Of a stretch of DNA of 64,000 nucleotides, positions 34,092 to 43,037 are shown piece by piece (positions within the stretch are counted from its first letter, which is position 1; each line of letters starts with the position of its first letter). This DNA is from Thermicanus aegyptius DSM 12793. GTDB lineage: Bacteria; Bacillota; Bacilli; Thermicanales; Thermicanaceae. The notes beneath the pieces were generated by a model. That model ran no database searches, was not told where the DNA came from, and saw only the letters and a program-made list of their open reading frames with translations. Location of the stretch: the NCBI RefSeq assembly GCF_000510645.1, contig NZ_KI783301.1, forward strand, positions 2,735,151 through 2,799,150. The letters run 5' to 3'. Position numbers and translations under genes: made by a program.

Positions 34092-35882
34092 ATGCTGCAA
34101 GGATTATCTCTTACCTGGGATCTGGAGAAGATCTTTCCAGGTGGGAGCCAATCGGAAGAGTTAAACCGCTTCATGGAAGATCTGAAGCAACGTTTAGACG
34201 CTTTACAACAAGAGATATCTTCGGGGAGAGCCCCGCAAACCCTGGAAGAGGCCAAAAATTGGGCGAAAGTGATCGACAATATCGAAGAGCTCTCCGGGCA
34301 CCTAGCGGAGGTCGGGGCTTTCCTCAGTTGCCTCACCGCCCAAAATGTGAAGGATGAGAAGGCGAAGCTTCTTTACGGAAGGATACAGCAATACTTCGCA
34401 GACTTTACAAGCACCTTAACCTCTTTGGATGAGCAGATTCTAAAGATTCCCGATGAGGTCTGGAATCAGCTCCTTCGGGAAGAATTCCTGCGGGAGATCT
34501 CCTTTCCACTGGAGGAGCGCCGGGAGAAGGCAAAGGTGCGCATGGATCCTGTGCTGGAGCGTCTTGCCACCGATCTTTCGGTGGACGGATACCACGCCTG
34601 GGGAGAGTATTACAACACCGTCGTGGGGAGAATTACCATCCCTTTTGAAATAGACGGGGAGAAAAAAGAATTGTCCGTCGGCCAGGCCAACAACCTCCTG
34701 GATCATGAAGATCGAAACGTGCGCAGGGCCCTTTTTTCCAAATACGAAGAAGCATGGGCCGACGCTGCAGAGCTTACCTCAGGCGTCTTAAATCACCTGG
34801 GAGGATTCCGCTTGGCCCTTTATAAGAATCGAGGCTGGGATTCCGTCTTGAAGGAGCCCCTTGAATATAACCGTATGACCGAAGAGACGTTGGAGGCCAT
34901 GTGGGCCACGGTAGAGAAAAATAAAGAGATCCTGGTCCGATACCTGGAGCGGAAGGCGCGCCTTCTGGGACTTGATCGGTTAAGCTGGTTTGATGTGGAC
35001 GCCCCCTTGCGGAAATCGGCCGCAAAAATCTCCTACGATGAAGGAGCCCATTTCATCGTAGAGCAGTTTAGGCGCTTTAACCCGAAGATGGCCGATTTCG
35101 CCGCCCATGCCTTTACGAACCGGTGGATTGAAGCCGAAGACCGACCGGGAAAACGGCCGGGAGGGTTTTGCACCAACTTCCCCTTAACGAAAGAGTCCCG
35201 CATCTTCATGACCTACAGCGGTACCATGAAAAATGTCTCTACACTGGCCCACGAATTGGGGCACGCCTATCACCAATCGGTGATGAATGATCTTCCTTAC
35301 TTGGCTCAGGATTATGCCATGAACGTGGCGGAGACGGCCTCCACCTTCGCCGAGATGATCGTCTCCGATGCCGCCTTGAAGAAGGCCTCATCGAAGGAGG
35401 AGAAAATTGCACTTCTTGACGATAAGCTCTCCCGGGCCATCGCCTTCTTCATGAATCTTCATGCACGCTTCCTCTTTGAGCTTGATTTCTATACCGAGCG
35501 GAAGAAAGGTCCCGTCAGTGTGGATCGGCTAAATGAACTGATGGCAGCTGCCCAGAAGAGGGCGTACAAAGAATCGCTGCAGCAGTACCATCCGTATTTC
35601 TGGGAATCGAAGCTTCATTTCTATATCACCGAAGTTCCTTTTTATAATTTCCCGTACACCTTCGGTTTCCTTTTCAGCTCCGGAATCTACGCCAGAGCAT
35701 TGGCGGAAGGACCGGCCTTCGCCCCTCGCTACGAGGCTCTCCTCGGGGATACAGGCCGCATGAAGGTGGAGGATCTGGCGAAGAAACATCTTGGCGAGGA
35801 CCTCACCAAGTCCGACTTCTGGCAGAGCGCCGTCGATCTCACCCTCGCCGATGCGAAGGAATTCCTAAAATTGACGGAGTAG
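34092..35882 (+). CDS. pepF: M3-family oligoendopeptidase F
   Basis: A cytoplasmic zinc metallopeptidase that cleaves oligopeptides. The zinc motif HELGHAYH (HExxH) is followed by the downstream glutamate in AMNVAETASTFAEM. The N-terminal helical M3 prodomain is present (TWDLEKIFPGG...). The ATG at 34092 lies seven bases after AGGGAGG; another ATG two codons earlier is too close. About 596 aa, full length. Monocistronic. Confidence 0.95.
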   Translation: MLQGLSLTWDLEKIFPGGSQSEELNRFMEDLKQRLDALQQEISSGRAPQTLEEAKNWAKVIDNIEELSGHLAEVGAFLSCLTAQNVKDEKAKLLYGRIQQYFADFTSTLTSLDEQILKIPDEVWNQLLREEFLREISFPLEERREKAKVRMDPVLERLATDLSVDGYHAWGEYYNTVVGRITIPFEIDGEKKELSVGQANNLLDHEDRNVRRALFSKYEEAWADAAELTSGVLNHLGGFRLALYKNRGWDSVLKEPLEYNRMTEETLEAMWATVEKNKEILVRYLERKARLLGLDRLSWFDVDAPLRKSAAKISYDEGAHFIVEQFRRFNPKMADFAAHAFTNRWIEAEDRPGKRPGGFCTNFPLTKESRIFMTYSGTMKNVSTLAHELGHAYHQSVMNDLPYLAQDYAMNVAETASTFAEMIVSDAALKKASSKEEKIALLDDKLSRAIAFFMNLHARFLFELDFYTERKKGPVSVDRLNELMAAAQKRAYKESLQQYHPYFWESKLHFYITEVPFYNFPYTFGFLFSSGIYARALAEGPAFAPRYEALLGDTGRMKVEDLAKKHLGEDLTKSDFWQSAVDLTLADAKEFLKLTE

Positions 35883-35972
35883 AAGGGTAAGGCCCCTATG
35901 AGGATAGATGCGAGTTTAAGGTCATGAAGCACGGTCATGGAGCACGTGATCTGGAAAAATCTTCGCCTCTCC

Positions 35973-36233
35973 TCAGGGGGCCATTTTGATCCTAACCAGG
36001 TAGAAGATCTCCCGGCTCCTCTCCCATATCCCGCCCGTTCCTTCCGGAATAAAGTACTTTTCGATACCATACCGGAGATTCACTTGTTGTCCGGAATCAT
36101 CGCCCCATGTTACTCTCCCTTTTAAGGAAACGTCTTGATCCCCCTTCCTCCCCCGTGTCCGGCAGACGCCGGCGGCCTCAAACACCTCTCCATGAGGCTT
36201 GAGAAGATTCCTTTCTCCACCTAACCTTTTTCC
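35973..36233 (-). pseudogene. Possible GDYXXLXY-domain gene remnant
   Basis: An open stretch of ~86 codons without a plausible start contains SLKGRVTWGD, then NLRYGIEKYFIPEGTG, resembling the GDYXXLXY family core (a GDY..L.Y.i..yfvPEGtG pattern) found in bacterial membrane-anchored proteins. The diagnostic GDY reads GDD here and the downstream part is shifted to another frame. It fills most of the 390-bp gap between pepF and the DUF309 gene. Identification is tentative. Confidence 0.35.
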
Positions 36234-36272
36234 CTATTTCTTCGCGATCCGCTCTGTTACTATCTTGGATGG

Positions 36273-36692
36273 TCAGCTCTCTTTCCCCTGGGGCATTCCC
36301 TCTCCGGATGGATCAAAGGAGAGGCGAACGTGCGGCAGGGGACGGTTTTTCGCTTCTTCCAGGGAAAGAACATCCCGGTTGGGCAGTTGTGCGATGCACA
36401 CCCGGATCTGTTGGCAGAGTTCCTCCACATCGAGCCCCCAGTGTTTGGGTCGATATTGCTCCAGATAATGGAGGGCGGTCTTCAGCATCCCTCTGGCTCC
36501 CTTTACATTTCCGTATTCATAATGGTAGAGCGCCACGGAGAGTTGGATCAAACCTTGTAAGAAGCGGTTTTGCTTCTCCGCCAACCAGATTTCCTCAAGG
36601 AGGTCGTGGCACTCATAGTACTCCCCTTTATGAAACTTTTCTAAAAAAAGATCATATTCTTTGGGATAAGAATTTCCCCATGACGGCTCCAA
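36273..36692 (-). CDS. DUF309 domain-containing protein
   Basis: A 139-aa soluble helical protein with the DUF309 hallmarks: FHKGEYYECHDLLEEIWL (H..E.W helix pair), FLQGLIQLSVALYHYEYGN and GARGMLKTALHYLEQY. The family (B. subtilis YpuF group) is conserved in Bacilli without known function. The ORF is monocistronic with little upstream sequence before the divergent yuiD. Confidence 0.85.
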   Translation of the reverse strand: MEPSWGNSYPKEYDLFLEKFHKGEYYECHDLLEEIWLAEKQNRFLQGLIQLSVALYHYEYGNVKGARGMLKTALHYLEQYRPKHWGLDVEELCQQIRVCIAQLPNRDVLSLEEAKNRPLPHVRLSFDPSGEGMPQGKES

Positions 36693-36807
36693 GACACCCC
36701 GCTACTCCCTTCTTTCATGCAGTTTAACCTAAAATCTTCGTTTCCGTTTTATCGACAGAGTGGATGTGATATAATATCCATCATGAAAAGAACTACAGGT
36801 GAAGAAA

Positions 36808-37284
36808 ATGTCTCAACTTATTCATAATTATCCCTTATGGGCGAGCATTTGGGCCATTCTTATTGCCCAATTTCTAAAAATTCCCCTCTATTATATGCAC
36901 CATAAAAAATGGGATTTCGAGCTTTTCTTCAGTACCGGAAGAATGCCGAGCTCCCATTCCGCGGCCGTTGCGGCGCTCACCGTTTCTTTAGGAATCCAGG
37001 AAGGGTGGAATTCTCCTTCATTTGCCATCGGTTTCATTCTCGCCTCGATCGTTATGTTTGACGCGGCAGGTATACGCCGCCATGCCGGTGAACATGCCGC
37101 CCTCTTAAATCAGATTTTTTTCGGCACGACAACTCCTTCAGGAGCTGCCCCCGATGAAAAAAAGAACGTAGAAGAAGAAAAGGAACCTGGGATGAAACCC
37201 CTTGAAGAACTGTTGGGACATAAGCCCATCGAAGTGGCCGGAGGAGCCCTTCTAGGGATCCTGGTCGCTCTCGCCTTAGCTTAA
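36808..37284 (+). CDS. yuiD: Divergent PAP2-family membrane protein YuiD (DUF212)
   Basis: About 158 aa with 3-4 hydrophobic helices. The DUF212 motifs are STGRMPSSHSAAVAALT and MFDAAGIRRHAGEHAALLN, a cut-down version of the PAP2 acid-phosphatase active site. ATG at 36808 with AGGTGA upstream. An acidic Lys/Glu insert (~115-135) is unusual. B. subtilis yuiD also lies near yuiB/yumB/yumC, so orthology is supported by context. Biochemical function unknown. Confidence 0.9.
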   Translation: MSQLIHNYPLWASIWAILIAQFLKIPLYYMHHKKWDFELFFSTGRMPSSHSAAVAALTVSLGIQEGWNSPSFAIGFILASIVMFDAAGIRRHAGEHAALLNQIFFGTTTPSGAAPDEKKNVEEEKEPGMKPLEELLGHKPIEVAGGALLGILVALALA

Positions 37285-37336
37285 TGTTCCCGCACCCTTC
37301 CCATTTATACTTTTCCTCTCCCCCGCCAAATGCCCC

Positions 37337-37594
37337 TTAAAACATGCGGTACCCATGCCGCCTCAATGCCCGAATCGCCACACTGCTTAACACCCCACCG
37401 AGGACGCCGGACAGCAGGATCACGATATCTACCCACTTGAGCCCCCCCGTGGCCACCCAGGCGATGAGAAACACGCCTCCGCTTAATACGCTGGGCAGCC
37501 ATGTGGTTTTAAGGAGCATATTTAAGATGAAGCCGATTCCAAAGAATAGAACCATAAAAAGCGGAATTGAAATGATAAACTGGGCAATGTTCAT
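37337..37594 (-). CDS. yuiB: YuiB-like small membrane protein
   Basis: 85 aa with three hydrophobic segments (FIISIPLFMVLFFGIGFILN; VLSGGVFLIAWVA; VDIVILLSGVLGGVLSSVA). Position between yuiD and yumB matches B. subtilis yuiB. Function unknown. Confidence 0.75.
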   Translation of the reverse strand: MNIAQFIISIPLFMVLFFGIGFILNMLLKTTWLPSVLSGGVFLIAWVATGGLKWVDIVILLSGVLGGVLSSVAIRALRRHGYRMF

Positions 37595-37720
37595 CTCTGC
37601 TTTCCCCCATATCTAGCTTCCTTCTCCCCCTCAGTGTACTGAAAAGGGAAAGAGCGGTCAATCGAGAACGACCGCCCTGCCCATATCCCTTATCCATACG
37701 TCTTTTACTTTTAAAAAAGA

Positions 37721-38914
37721 TTAACCGAATAGGCGTCCCTTCTTGAGGACCAATGAAACGCCACCCAATTTGTAGAGATAGCGCAGATCGGAGGCCTTCT
37801 TCATGAGGCGGGCCGATCCCCCTTTGAGGCGAATCTTCCCCACCACTCCGATGCCGTCACTTCTCCCCAGAGAGGCAAGAGTTCCCTGAATGGAAGGCGT
37901 AAATTCCTCCAAGGTTCCGCCTCTGAGCAAGGAGAGAAGATTCTTCGCACAATTTTCGCCTTGTTGGGTAGCGATTTGGGCCGTCGGAGGATAGGGTCTT
38001 CCTTCCTTGGTAAAGACGACGGAAGCATCGCCGATGACAAAAACATCTTCATAACCAGGCGCCCGTAAAGCTGGATCTACCTTCACCCTCCCGCGAACCG
38101 TCTCAAATCCGGCCTCCTCCAAGAGGTGGTTGCCCCGTACCCCGCCTGTCCAGATGACCGTCTTGGAAAGAATGTTCTCCCCATTGGCCAATTCAATGCC
38201 TTCGGCGGTACATGACTTAATAGGTGTATTAATCCGGAATTCAACTCCTTTGGCCTGAAGGCGCTCCATCGCATACTCCACCAGTTCTTTATCAAAGCCG
38301 GGCAGTACGGTGGGAGCCGCCTCCACACTAATGATCCGCACTTTTTCCCGCGGGATGTCAAATTGCCTACATAGATCGGGCATCCGATCCGCCAGCTCCC
38401 CGACAAATTCAATACCGGTAAATCCGGCACCTCCTACAACGATGGTTAGGTACGACTCTTGTTCCCCTTCCTCATGGTATCTCGAAAAAGTATATTCAAT
38501 ATGTTCACGGATGGTGCGAACGGCATTAAGGCTGGTAATGCCGAAGGCATATTCCCTTAGGCCCTGGATGCCAAAGGTCTCCGGCTCGCTCCCCAATGCA
38601 ATCACCAAATAATCATAATGAAGTTCCCCATCATGGAGAATAACCCTTTTTTCTTTGGGGTCAATGGCTTCAACCGTTCCCTTCCGGAAATGGATCAGAT
38701 CGGTGTTAATAATCTCGTCAATGTTTACTTTAACCGCTTCTTGGGGTGCCGTGCCCGCTGCCGGTTCGTGAAGGTGAGTGGTCATATAATGGTAATTATG
38801 CTTATTCACCAGCGTAACTTCCGCCTCATTATACTGTATATCCCTCTGTAGATGGATCGCGGTCATCAAGCCTCCATACCCGGCCCCCAAAATCAATACC
38901 TTTGGTACTGTCAT
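37721..38914 (-). CDS. yumB: NAD(P)/FAD-dependent oxidoreductase, type II NADH dehydrogenase-like (YumB)
   Basis: Two-Rossmann flavoprotein: FAD motif VLILGAGYGGLMTAIHL near the start, NAD motif TIVVGGAGFTGIEFVGELA, and the C-terminal FAD loop GYEDVFVIGDASVVF. Type II NADH dehydrogenases pass electrons from NADH to menaquinone without pumping protons. The ATG at 38914 with GAAGGA is preferred to a longer start at 38965 (398 aa product). It is divergent from yumC, with two Rex-like sites between them, and futalosine-pathway genes for menaquinone lie 2 kb away. Confidence 0.92.
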   Translation of the reverse strand: MTVPKVLILGAGYGGLMTAIHLQRDIQYNEAEVTLVNKHNYHYMTTHLHEPAAGTAPQEAVKVNIDEIINTDLIHFRKGTVEAIDPKEKRVILHDGELHYDYLVIALGSEPETFGIQGLREYAFGITSLNAVRTIREHIEYTFSRYHEEGEQESYLTIVVGGAGFTGIEFVGELADRMPDLCRQFDIPREKVRIISVEAAPTVLPGFDKELVEYAMERLQAKGVEFRINTPIKSCTAEGIELANGENILSKTVIWTGGVRGNHLLEEAGFETVRGRVKVDPALRAPGYEDVFVIGDASVVFTKEGRPYPPTAQIATQQGENCAKNLLSLLRGGTLEEFTPSIQGTLASLGRSDGIGVVGKIRLKGGSARLMKKASDLRYLYKLGGVSLVLKKGRLFG

Positions 38915-39004
38915 TTTTATCCTTCCCCTCTCTTGCCTGAGACTTCTTTTTGACGACGGTCCCAAGCCTAGTTTCTCCTACTCCCATAAATCTTTGCAAA
39001 GACT

Positions 39005-39022
39005 TTGTACTTACGTTCACAA
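39005..39022. promoter_or_regulatory. Rex-like redox operator, copy 1
   Basis: Read on the minus strand this 18-mer is TTGTGAACGTAAGTACAA, matching the Rex box TTGTGAANNNNTTCACAA at 11 of 14 fixed positions. It lies between possible -35 and -10 elements for yumB. Rex senses NADH/NAD+ and controls NDH-2 genes in Bacillus. Confidence 0.4.
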
Positions 39023-39028
39023 ATATGT

Positions 39029-39044
39029 TACAATATTTATTGTA
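39029..39044. promoter_or_regulatory. Perfect 16-bp palindrome TACAATATTTATTGTA
   Basis: TACAATA/TATTGTA around TT, between the two Rex-like boxes in the yumB-yumC intergenic region. Operator or overlapping divergent -10 elements; the regulator is unknown. Confidence 0.35.
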
Positions 39045-39045
39045 G

Positions 39046-39083
39046 GAGCTTTTTCACTATTTGACAAGTGAAAAAGCTCACAA
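39046..39083. promoter_or_regulatory. Rex-like operator, copy 2, inside a 13-bp inverted repeat
   Basis: Bases 39066-39083 read on the minus strand are TTGTGAGCTTTTTCACTT, fitting TTGTGA....TTCAC of the Rex box. The same bases are part of a perfect 13-bp inverted repeat (39046-39058 with 39067-39079) whose loop contains TTGACA (39061-39066), a possible -35 for yumC with TAGAAA 17 bp later. Confidence 0.45.
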
Positions 39084-39168
39084 TAGAAATTTTTCCCCTC
39101 TCTATTCCATCCACTGATTCTAGAACAACATAAAGCATGGGAAGATCGAGATTAACGGAGGTGCCGAC

Positions 39169-40164
39169 ATGTCGGAACGGGATGAAATTGTTGACATTAC
39201 CATTATCGGCGGGGGACCCGCAGGGCTATTCGCGGCCTTTTATGGGGGGATGCGCCACGCTACCGTGAAAATCATCGAAAGTATGCCGCAATTGGGGGGA
39301 CAGCTGGCCGCCCTTTATCCGGAAAAATATATTTATGATGTGGCCGGATTCCCAAAGATTAAAGCACAAGATTTGGTGGAGAATCTCAAAAAACAGGCAC
39401 TCTATTTTAACCCCATAATCTGCCTGGAAGAAAAAGTATTGGACTTGAAGAAGCTGGAGCAAGAAAACCTCTTTGAGCTGACAACGGATAAAGGGACGCA
39501 TTATTCCCGATCCGTCATCGTGGCTGCCGGAGTCGGCGCCTTTGAACCGAGACGTTTAGAGCTAGAGGAAGCGAAACGATTTGAGAAAACAAATCTGTAC
39601 TACTTCGTCAGCGATATGGAACAATTCCGGGGAGAACGGGTGGTCATTCTGGGCGGAGGCGACTCCGCAGTGGATTGGGCTCTCATGCTCGATTCGATCG
39701 CCAGCGAAGTTCATATCGTTCATCGAAGGGATAAATTCAGAGCGCATGAACATAGCGTGGAGCAATTATACCGATCCCATGTCCACATTCACACTTCTTA
39801 TGAAGTAAGGAGCTTGACGGGGGAAAACAAGATCGAATCGATCACGATCGTTCATAATAAAACGGGAGAAGAGATCATCCTCCCCTTAGACGCCCTCATC
39901 GTCAACTACGGTTTTGTTTCTTCCCTCGGCCCGATTCAGAATTGGGGGCTTACCTTACAGAAGGGGGCCATTCTGGTCAATTCCAGGATGGAAACCAATA
40001 TTCCCGGCGTTTACGCCGCAGGAGATATCGCTACCTATGATGGCAAGATTAAGTTGATTGCCGTAGGACTGGGGGAAGCTCCTACAGCCGTTAACAATGC
40101 GAAGAGCTATATCGATCCTACCGCCAAGGTTCAGCCAGGACACTCCAGCAGCCTCACCTTCTAA
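39169..40164 (+). CDS. yumC: Ferredoxin/flavodoxin--NADP+ reductase, thioredoxin-reductase-like type (YumC)
   Basis: A homodimeric FAD enzyme exchanging electrons between NADPH and ferredoxin or flavodoxin. FAD motif [21 protein letters not shown] motif [16 protein letters not shown] and [14 protein letters not shown] are present. The CxxC of true thioredoxin reductases is absent, as expected. 331 aa. SD GGAGGT upstream. Paired with yumB as in B. subtilis and ending at a strong terminator. Confidence 0.95.
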   Translation: MSERDEIVDITIIGGGPAGLFAAFYGGMRHATVKIIESMPQLGGQLAALYPEKYIYDVAGFPKIKAQDLVENLKKQALYFNPIICLEEKVLDLKKLEQENLFELTTDKGTHYSRSVIVAAGVGAFEPRRLELEEAKRFEKTNLYYFVSDMEQFRGERVVILGGGDSAVDWALMLDSIASEVHIVHRRDKFRAHEHSVEQLYRSHVHIHTSYEVRSLTGENKIESITIVHNKTGEEIILPLDALIVNYGFVSSLGPIQNWGLTLQKGAILVNSRMETNIPGVYAAGDIATYDGKIKLIAVGLGEAPTAVNNAKSYIDPTAKVQPGHSSSLTF

Positions 40165-40182
40165 CGTGACCCCTCCTCTTGG

Positions 40183-40218
40183 AAAGCCATCTCTTCCCGC
40201 TCGGAAAGATGGCTTTTT
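40183..40218 (+). terminator. Rho-independent terminator of yumC
   Basis: AAAGCCATCT (40183-40192) pairs with AGATGGCTTT (40207-40216), with inner TTCC/GGAA pairs, followed by TT. Confidence 0.8.
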
Positions 40219-40283
40219 GCATATACTACCTACAAAACCTTTATAAATGCGCGGGAATGCGCGGGATAAAAGGAGGCGGGAAC

Positions 40284-40535
40284 ATGGGGTATATGTGTCC
40301 CCTGTGTAACGGCATGACCACCCTGTACCGGATCTGCCCATCCTGCGGCACCAGGCTGGACCATAAGGGAAGGATCGAGGAATCCTATGATCCTTACAGT
40401 CCTTATCGGGATGGAGAGGATCTAAAACGAACCAATGGATATTACGATGATCTCCTTCATCAATGCATCCACGTCGGCTATTGCCCGTATTGCAATAAAG
40501 AGCATCTCCTCTTCATTCAGGAGGAGCTCCACTAG
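40284..40535 (+). CDS. Small protein with two zinc-ribbon-like cysteine pairs
   Basis: 83 aa from an ATG preceded by AGGAGG. Cysteine pairs CPLC, CPSC and CPYC (YMCPLCNG, RICPSCGTRL, GYCPYCNKEH) look like a split zinc ribbon. It sits between yumC and the futalosine genes, near where B. subtilis has the small yuiA. Homology to YuiA is possible but not established. Function unknown. Confidence 0.8.
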   Translation: MGYMCPLCNGMTTLYRICPSCGTRLDHKGRIEESYDPYSPYRDGEDLKRTNGYYDDLLHQCIHVGYCPYCNKEHLLFIQEELH

Positions 40536-40703
40536 GGCAGAGATCCTTGGCGACACGATCCTGTTTCCCCAGCTCCTTTCTTCATCATGAACCCGACTTC
40601 GCGGATCCATGAACCGAGCCGTCGCCCCGTATTGCCACAAGAAGGGAACGAGATTTATAATGTTTGTAGTCAGTTCCTTAGCCTTACGAAAGGAGATGCT
40701 TAT

Positions 40704-41804
40704 TTGACGATAAAGATGGATTCACTACAAGATATTCGGGAGAAGGTGGAGAGGGGAGAACGCCTTACCTTTGAAGATGGGATGAGGCTGCTCACTTCGA
40801 ACGACCTTTTCGCCATCGGTCAGATGGCCGATTCGGTTCGAAGGAGGAAAAGTGGCGATCATGTTTATTTTATCGTCAATACTCACCTGAATTACACCAA
40901 TGTGTGCTATCTTGACTGCAAGTTGTGCGCTTTCGGAGTGAAGCCTGAAAACCCCCGCTCCTACACCCTCTCCCTGGAGGAAATCGAAAGGAAAATCATC
41001 GATATGAAAGGGAAAGGATTTACGGAACTACATATTGTTGGGGGTGTAAATCCGAAGCTTCCTTTCAGCTATTATGAAGAGATGATTCGCCTCGCCAAAA
41101 AACATCTGCCGGAGATTCATGTACAGGCGTTCACGGCCGTAGAACTGGATTACCTCGCGCGCCTTTCGAAGATCAGCATCGAAGAGGCGATCGACCGCTT
41201 GCGGGAAGCAGGGCTGGGCTCTATCTTGGGCGGTGGAGCGGAGATCTTCCACCCGGAGGTGCGGTCCATCATTTCCGGTCATAAGACGAACGCAGAACGG
41301 TGGTTCGAAATTCACGAGCGGATTCACCGTTTGGGCATGCGCTCAAACGCCTCGATCCTTTACGGGAGCATCGAAAAACCGGAACATGTGATCGACCATC
41401 TTCTCCGCCTCAGGGCATTACAAGATAAAACAGGGGGATTTGATGCCTTCTTTGGTTTTGCCTTCCATCCGGAAAATACGAAACTTGCGGAAGAGTATGG
41501 GATCACCGGTGAGACCACCGGCCTTTATGATCTTAAACTATTGGCCATCGCCCGCCTCATGTTGGATAATTTCCCCCATATCCGAGCTTTCTGGATGATG
41601 ATTGGGTTAAAATTAGCCCAGATCTCCCTCTACTTCGGCGTAGATGATTTAGATGGGACGGTGATGGAAGAACAAATTGTCCATGACGCAGGCGCGGAAA
41701 CCCCGCAAATGACGCCGAAAGAGACGTTTATCCAGATGATTCGGGAGGCAGGACGAATCCCGGTGGAACGGGATACGCTTTATCATGTCCTCCGAACCTA
41801 TTAA
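40704..41804 (+). CDS. mqnE: Radical SAM aminofutalosine synthase (MqnE family), copy 1
   Basis: The [4Fe-4S] motif is CYLDCKLC (Cys68, 72, 75; CX3CX2C), with LHIVGGVNPKLPFSYY, VQAFTAVELDYL and GGGAEIFHPEVR, the MqnE hallmarks rather than those of MqnC. MqnE joins 3-[(1-carboxyvinyl)oxy]benzoate to SAM, giving aminofutalosine for menaquinone. The TTG at 40704, eight bases after AAGGAG, is preferred; an ATG at 40716 is too far from it and the longer ATG at 40587 lacks a site. 366 aa. A second homologue follows 29 bases on. Confidence 0.88.
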   Translation: MTIKMDSLQDIREKVERGERLTFEDGMRLLTSNDLFAIGQMADSVRRRKSGDHVYFIVNTHLNYTNVCYLDCKLCAFGVKPENPRSYTLSLEEIERKIIDMKGKGFTELHIVGGVNPKLPFSYYEEMIRLAKKHLPEIHVQAFTAVELDYLARLSKISIEEAIDRLREAGLGSILGGGAEIFHPEVRSIISGHKTNAERWFEIHERIHRLGMRSNASILYGSIEKPEHVIDHLLRLRALQDKTGGFDAFFGFAFHPENTKLAEEYGITGETTGLYDLKLLAIARLMLDNFPHIRAFWMMIGLKLAQISLYFGVDDLDGTVMEEQIVHDAGAETPQMTPKETFIQMIREAGRIPVERDTLYHVLRTY

Positions 41805-41833
41805 ACTTTTAAAGGATGGAAAGGAGTAAGAAG

Positions 41834-42937
41834 ATGATAAAAACCTTAGAAATTAAAGATCCTGCACTTTTCCCGATCGCTGAAAAGATTGAGAAGGGGG
41901 AACGGCTTACTCTGGAAGATGGGCTGCTCCTCTACAAGTCCCCGGATCTTTTAAGCATTGGGCAGATGGCTGATGCGGTGAACCGGAGGTTCAACGGCGA
42001 TGACGTCTACTTCATCGAGAATATGTATATAAACCCCACCAACATTTGTGAAGCCAACTGTGCTTTTTGCGGCTTTAAGAGAAAACGAGGGGAAGACGGC
42101 GCGTATACCATGTACCCCGAAGATGTTCTCCGATATGTGGAAGAGCGAATCACCCCAACCACTCGAGAGTTTCATATTGTGGGAGGGCATAACCCCCATG
42201 AGCCCTTTTCCTATTATGTAGATACCCTCCGCATCCTGAAGGAACATTATCCCGAAATTACGATTAAAGCCTACACAGCCGCAGAGATTCAGTTCTTTTC
42301 CAAAATCTCCGGCCTATCGGTGGAAGATGTGCTCAAAGAATTGATCGCCGTGGGATTGGAAACCCTCCCCGGTGGCGGAGCGGAGATCCTCTCAGAGAAT
42401 TACCGCCGTAAATTAAGCCCTGACAAGGCCACCACCGAAGAATGGCTCGAGGTTCACCGGACGGCGCACCGCCTCGGGATGAAGACCCATGCCACCATGC
42501 TCTATGGCCTGATCGAAAGTTTGGAAGAACGCCTCACCCATATGATCCTCCTTCGGGAGCTGCAAGACGAGACGAACGGATTCTTGGTCTTTATCCCCCT
42601 CGCGGTTCAGCCTAAATCGATCAACGCCGGCATCAAGAAGAGGACCTCCGCTTTTGACGATCTGCGCACGATCGCGATCAGCAGACTGATGCTGGACAAT
42701 TTCCCCCACATTAAGTCCTACTGGATCAACATTGGGACCCAACTGACGCAGCTCTCCATGACCTTCGGCGCCTCGGATATCCACGGCACCTTAGTGGAAG
42801 AGAGAATCAGCCACTCGGCAGGTGCCCTCACCCAATCGGCTCTTACCCGGGATGAGTTGATCTGGCTGATTCAAGGCGCGGGGAAACGCCCGGTGGAACG
42901 GGATACCTTCTATCGGCGCATTCGGGTCTACGAGTAA
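41834..42937 (+). CDS. mqnE: Radical SAM aminofutalosine synthase (MqnE family), copy 2
   Basis: 367 aa with CEANCAFC (Cys72, 76, 79), FHIVGGHNPHEPFSYYVD, IKAYTAAEIQFF, LPGGGAEIL and HRTAHRLGMKTHATMLYG. It is clearly paralogous to the gene 29 bases upstream, and this copy is the closer match to canonical MqnE. ATG at 41834 follows AAGGAG by seven bases. MqnC-specific LLQGG-type motifs are absent from both. One copy may make aminofutalosine and the other may have diverged. It ends at a strong terminator. Confidence 0.88.
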   Translation: MIKTLEIKDPALFPIAEKIEKGERLTLEDGLLLYKSPDLLSIGQMADAVNRRFNGDDVYFIENMYINPTNICEANCAFCGFKRKRGEDGAYTMYPEDVLRYVEERITPTTREFHIVGGHNPHEPFSYYVDTLRILKEHYPEITIKAYTAAEIQFFSKISGLSVEDVLKELIAVGLETLPGGGAEILSENYRRKLSPDKATTEEWLEVHRTAHRLGMKTHATMLYGLIESLEERLTHMILLRELQDETNGFLVFIPLAVQPKSINAGIKKRTSAFDDLRTIAISRLMLDNFPHIKSYWINIGTQLTQLSMTFGASDIHGTLVEERISHSAGALTQSALTRDELIWLIQGAGKRPVERDTFYRRIRVYE

Positions 42938-42988
42938 ACCTTCCAACGTCTGCGTGAAGCAAAGGAAGGCATAGCGAAAAAAATGATT

Positions 42989-43035
42989 GCAGAACAAGGG
43001 GCGTTTTCCCCCTTGTTCTGCGGTTGGTCGTTTTT
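42989..43035 (+). terminator. Bidirectional terminator between mqnE copy 2 and yuzB
   Basis: A perfect 13-bp stem GCAGAACAAGGGG/CCCCTTGTTCTGC (42989-43001 with 43009-43021), with T runs on each side (TTTTTTT after the stem on both strands). Confidence 0.85.
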
Positions 43036-43037
43036 TT

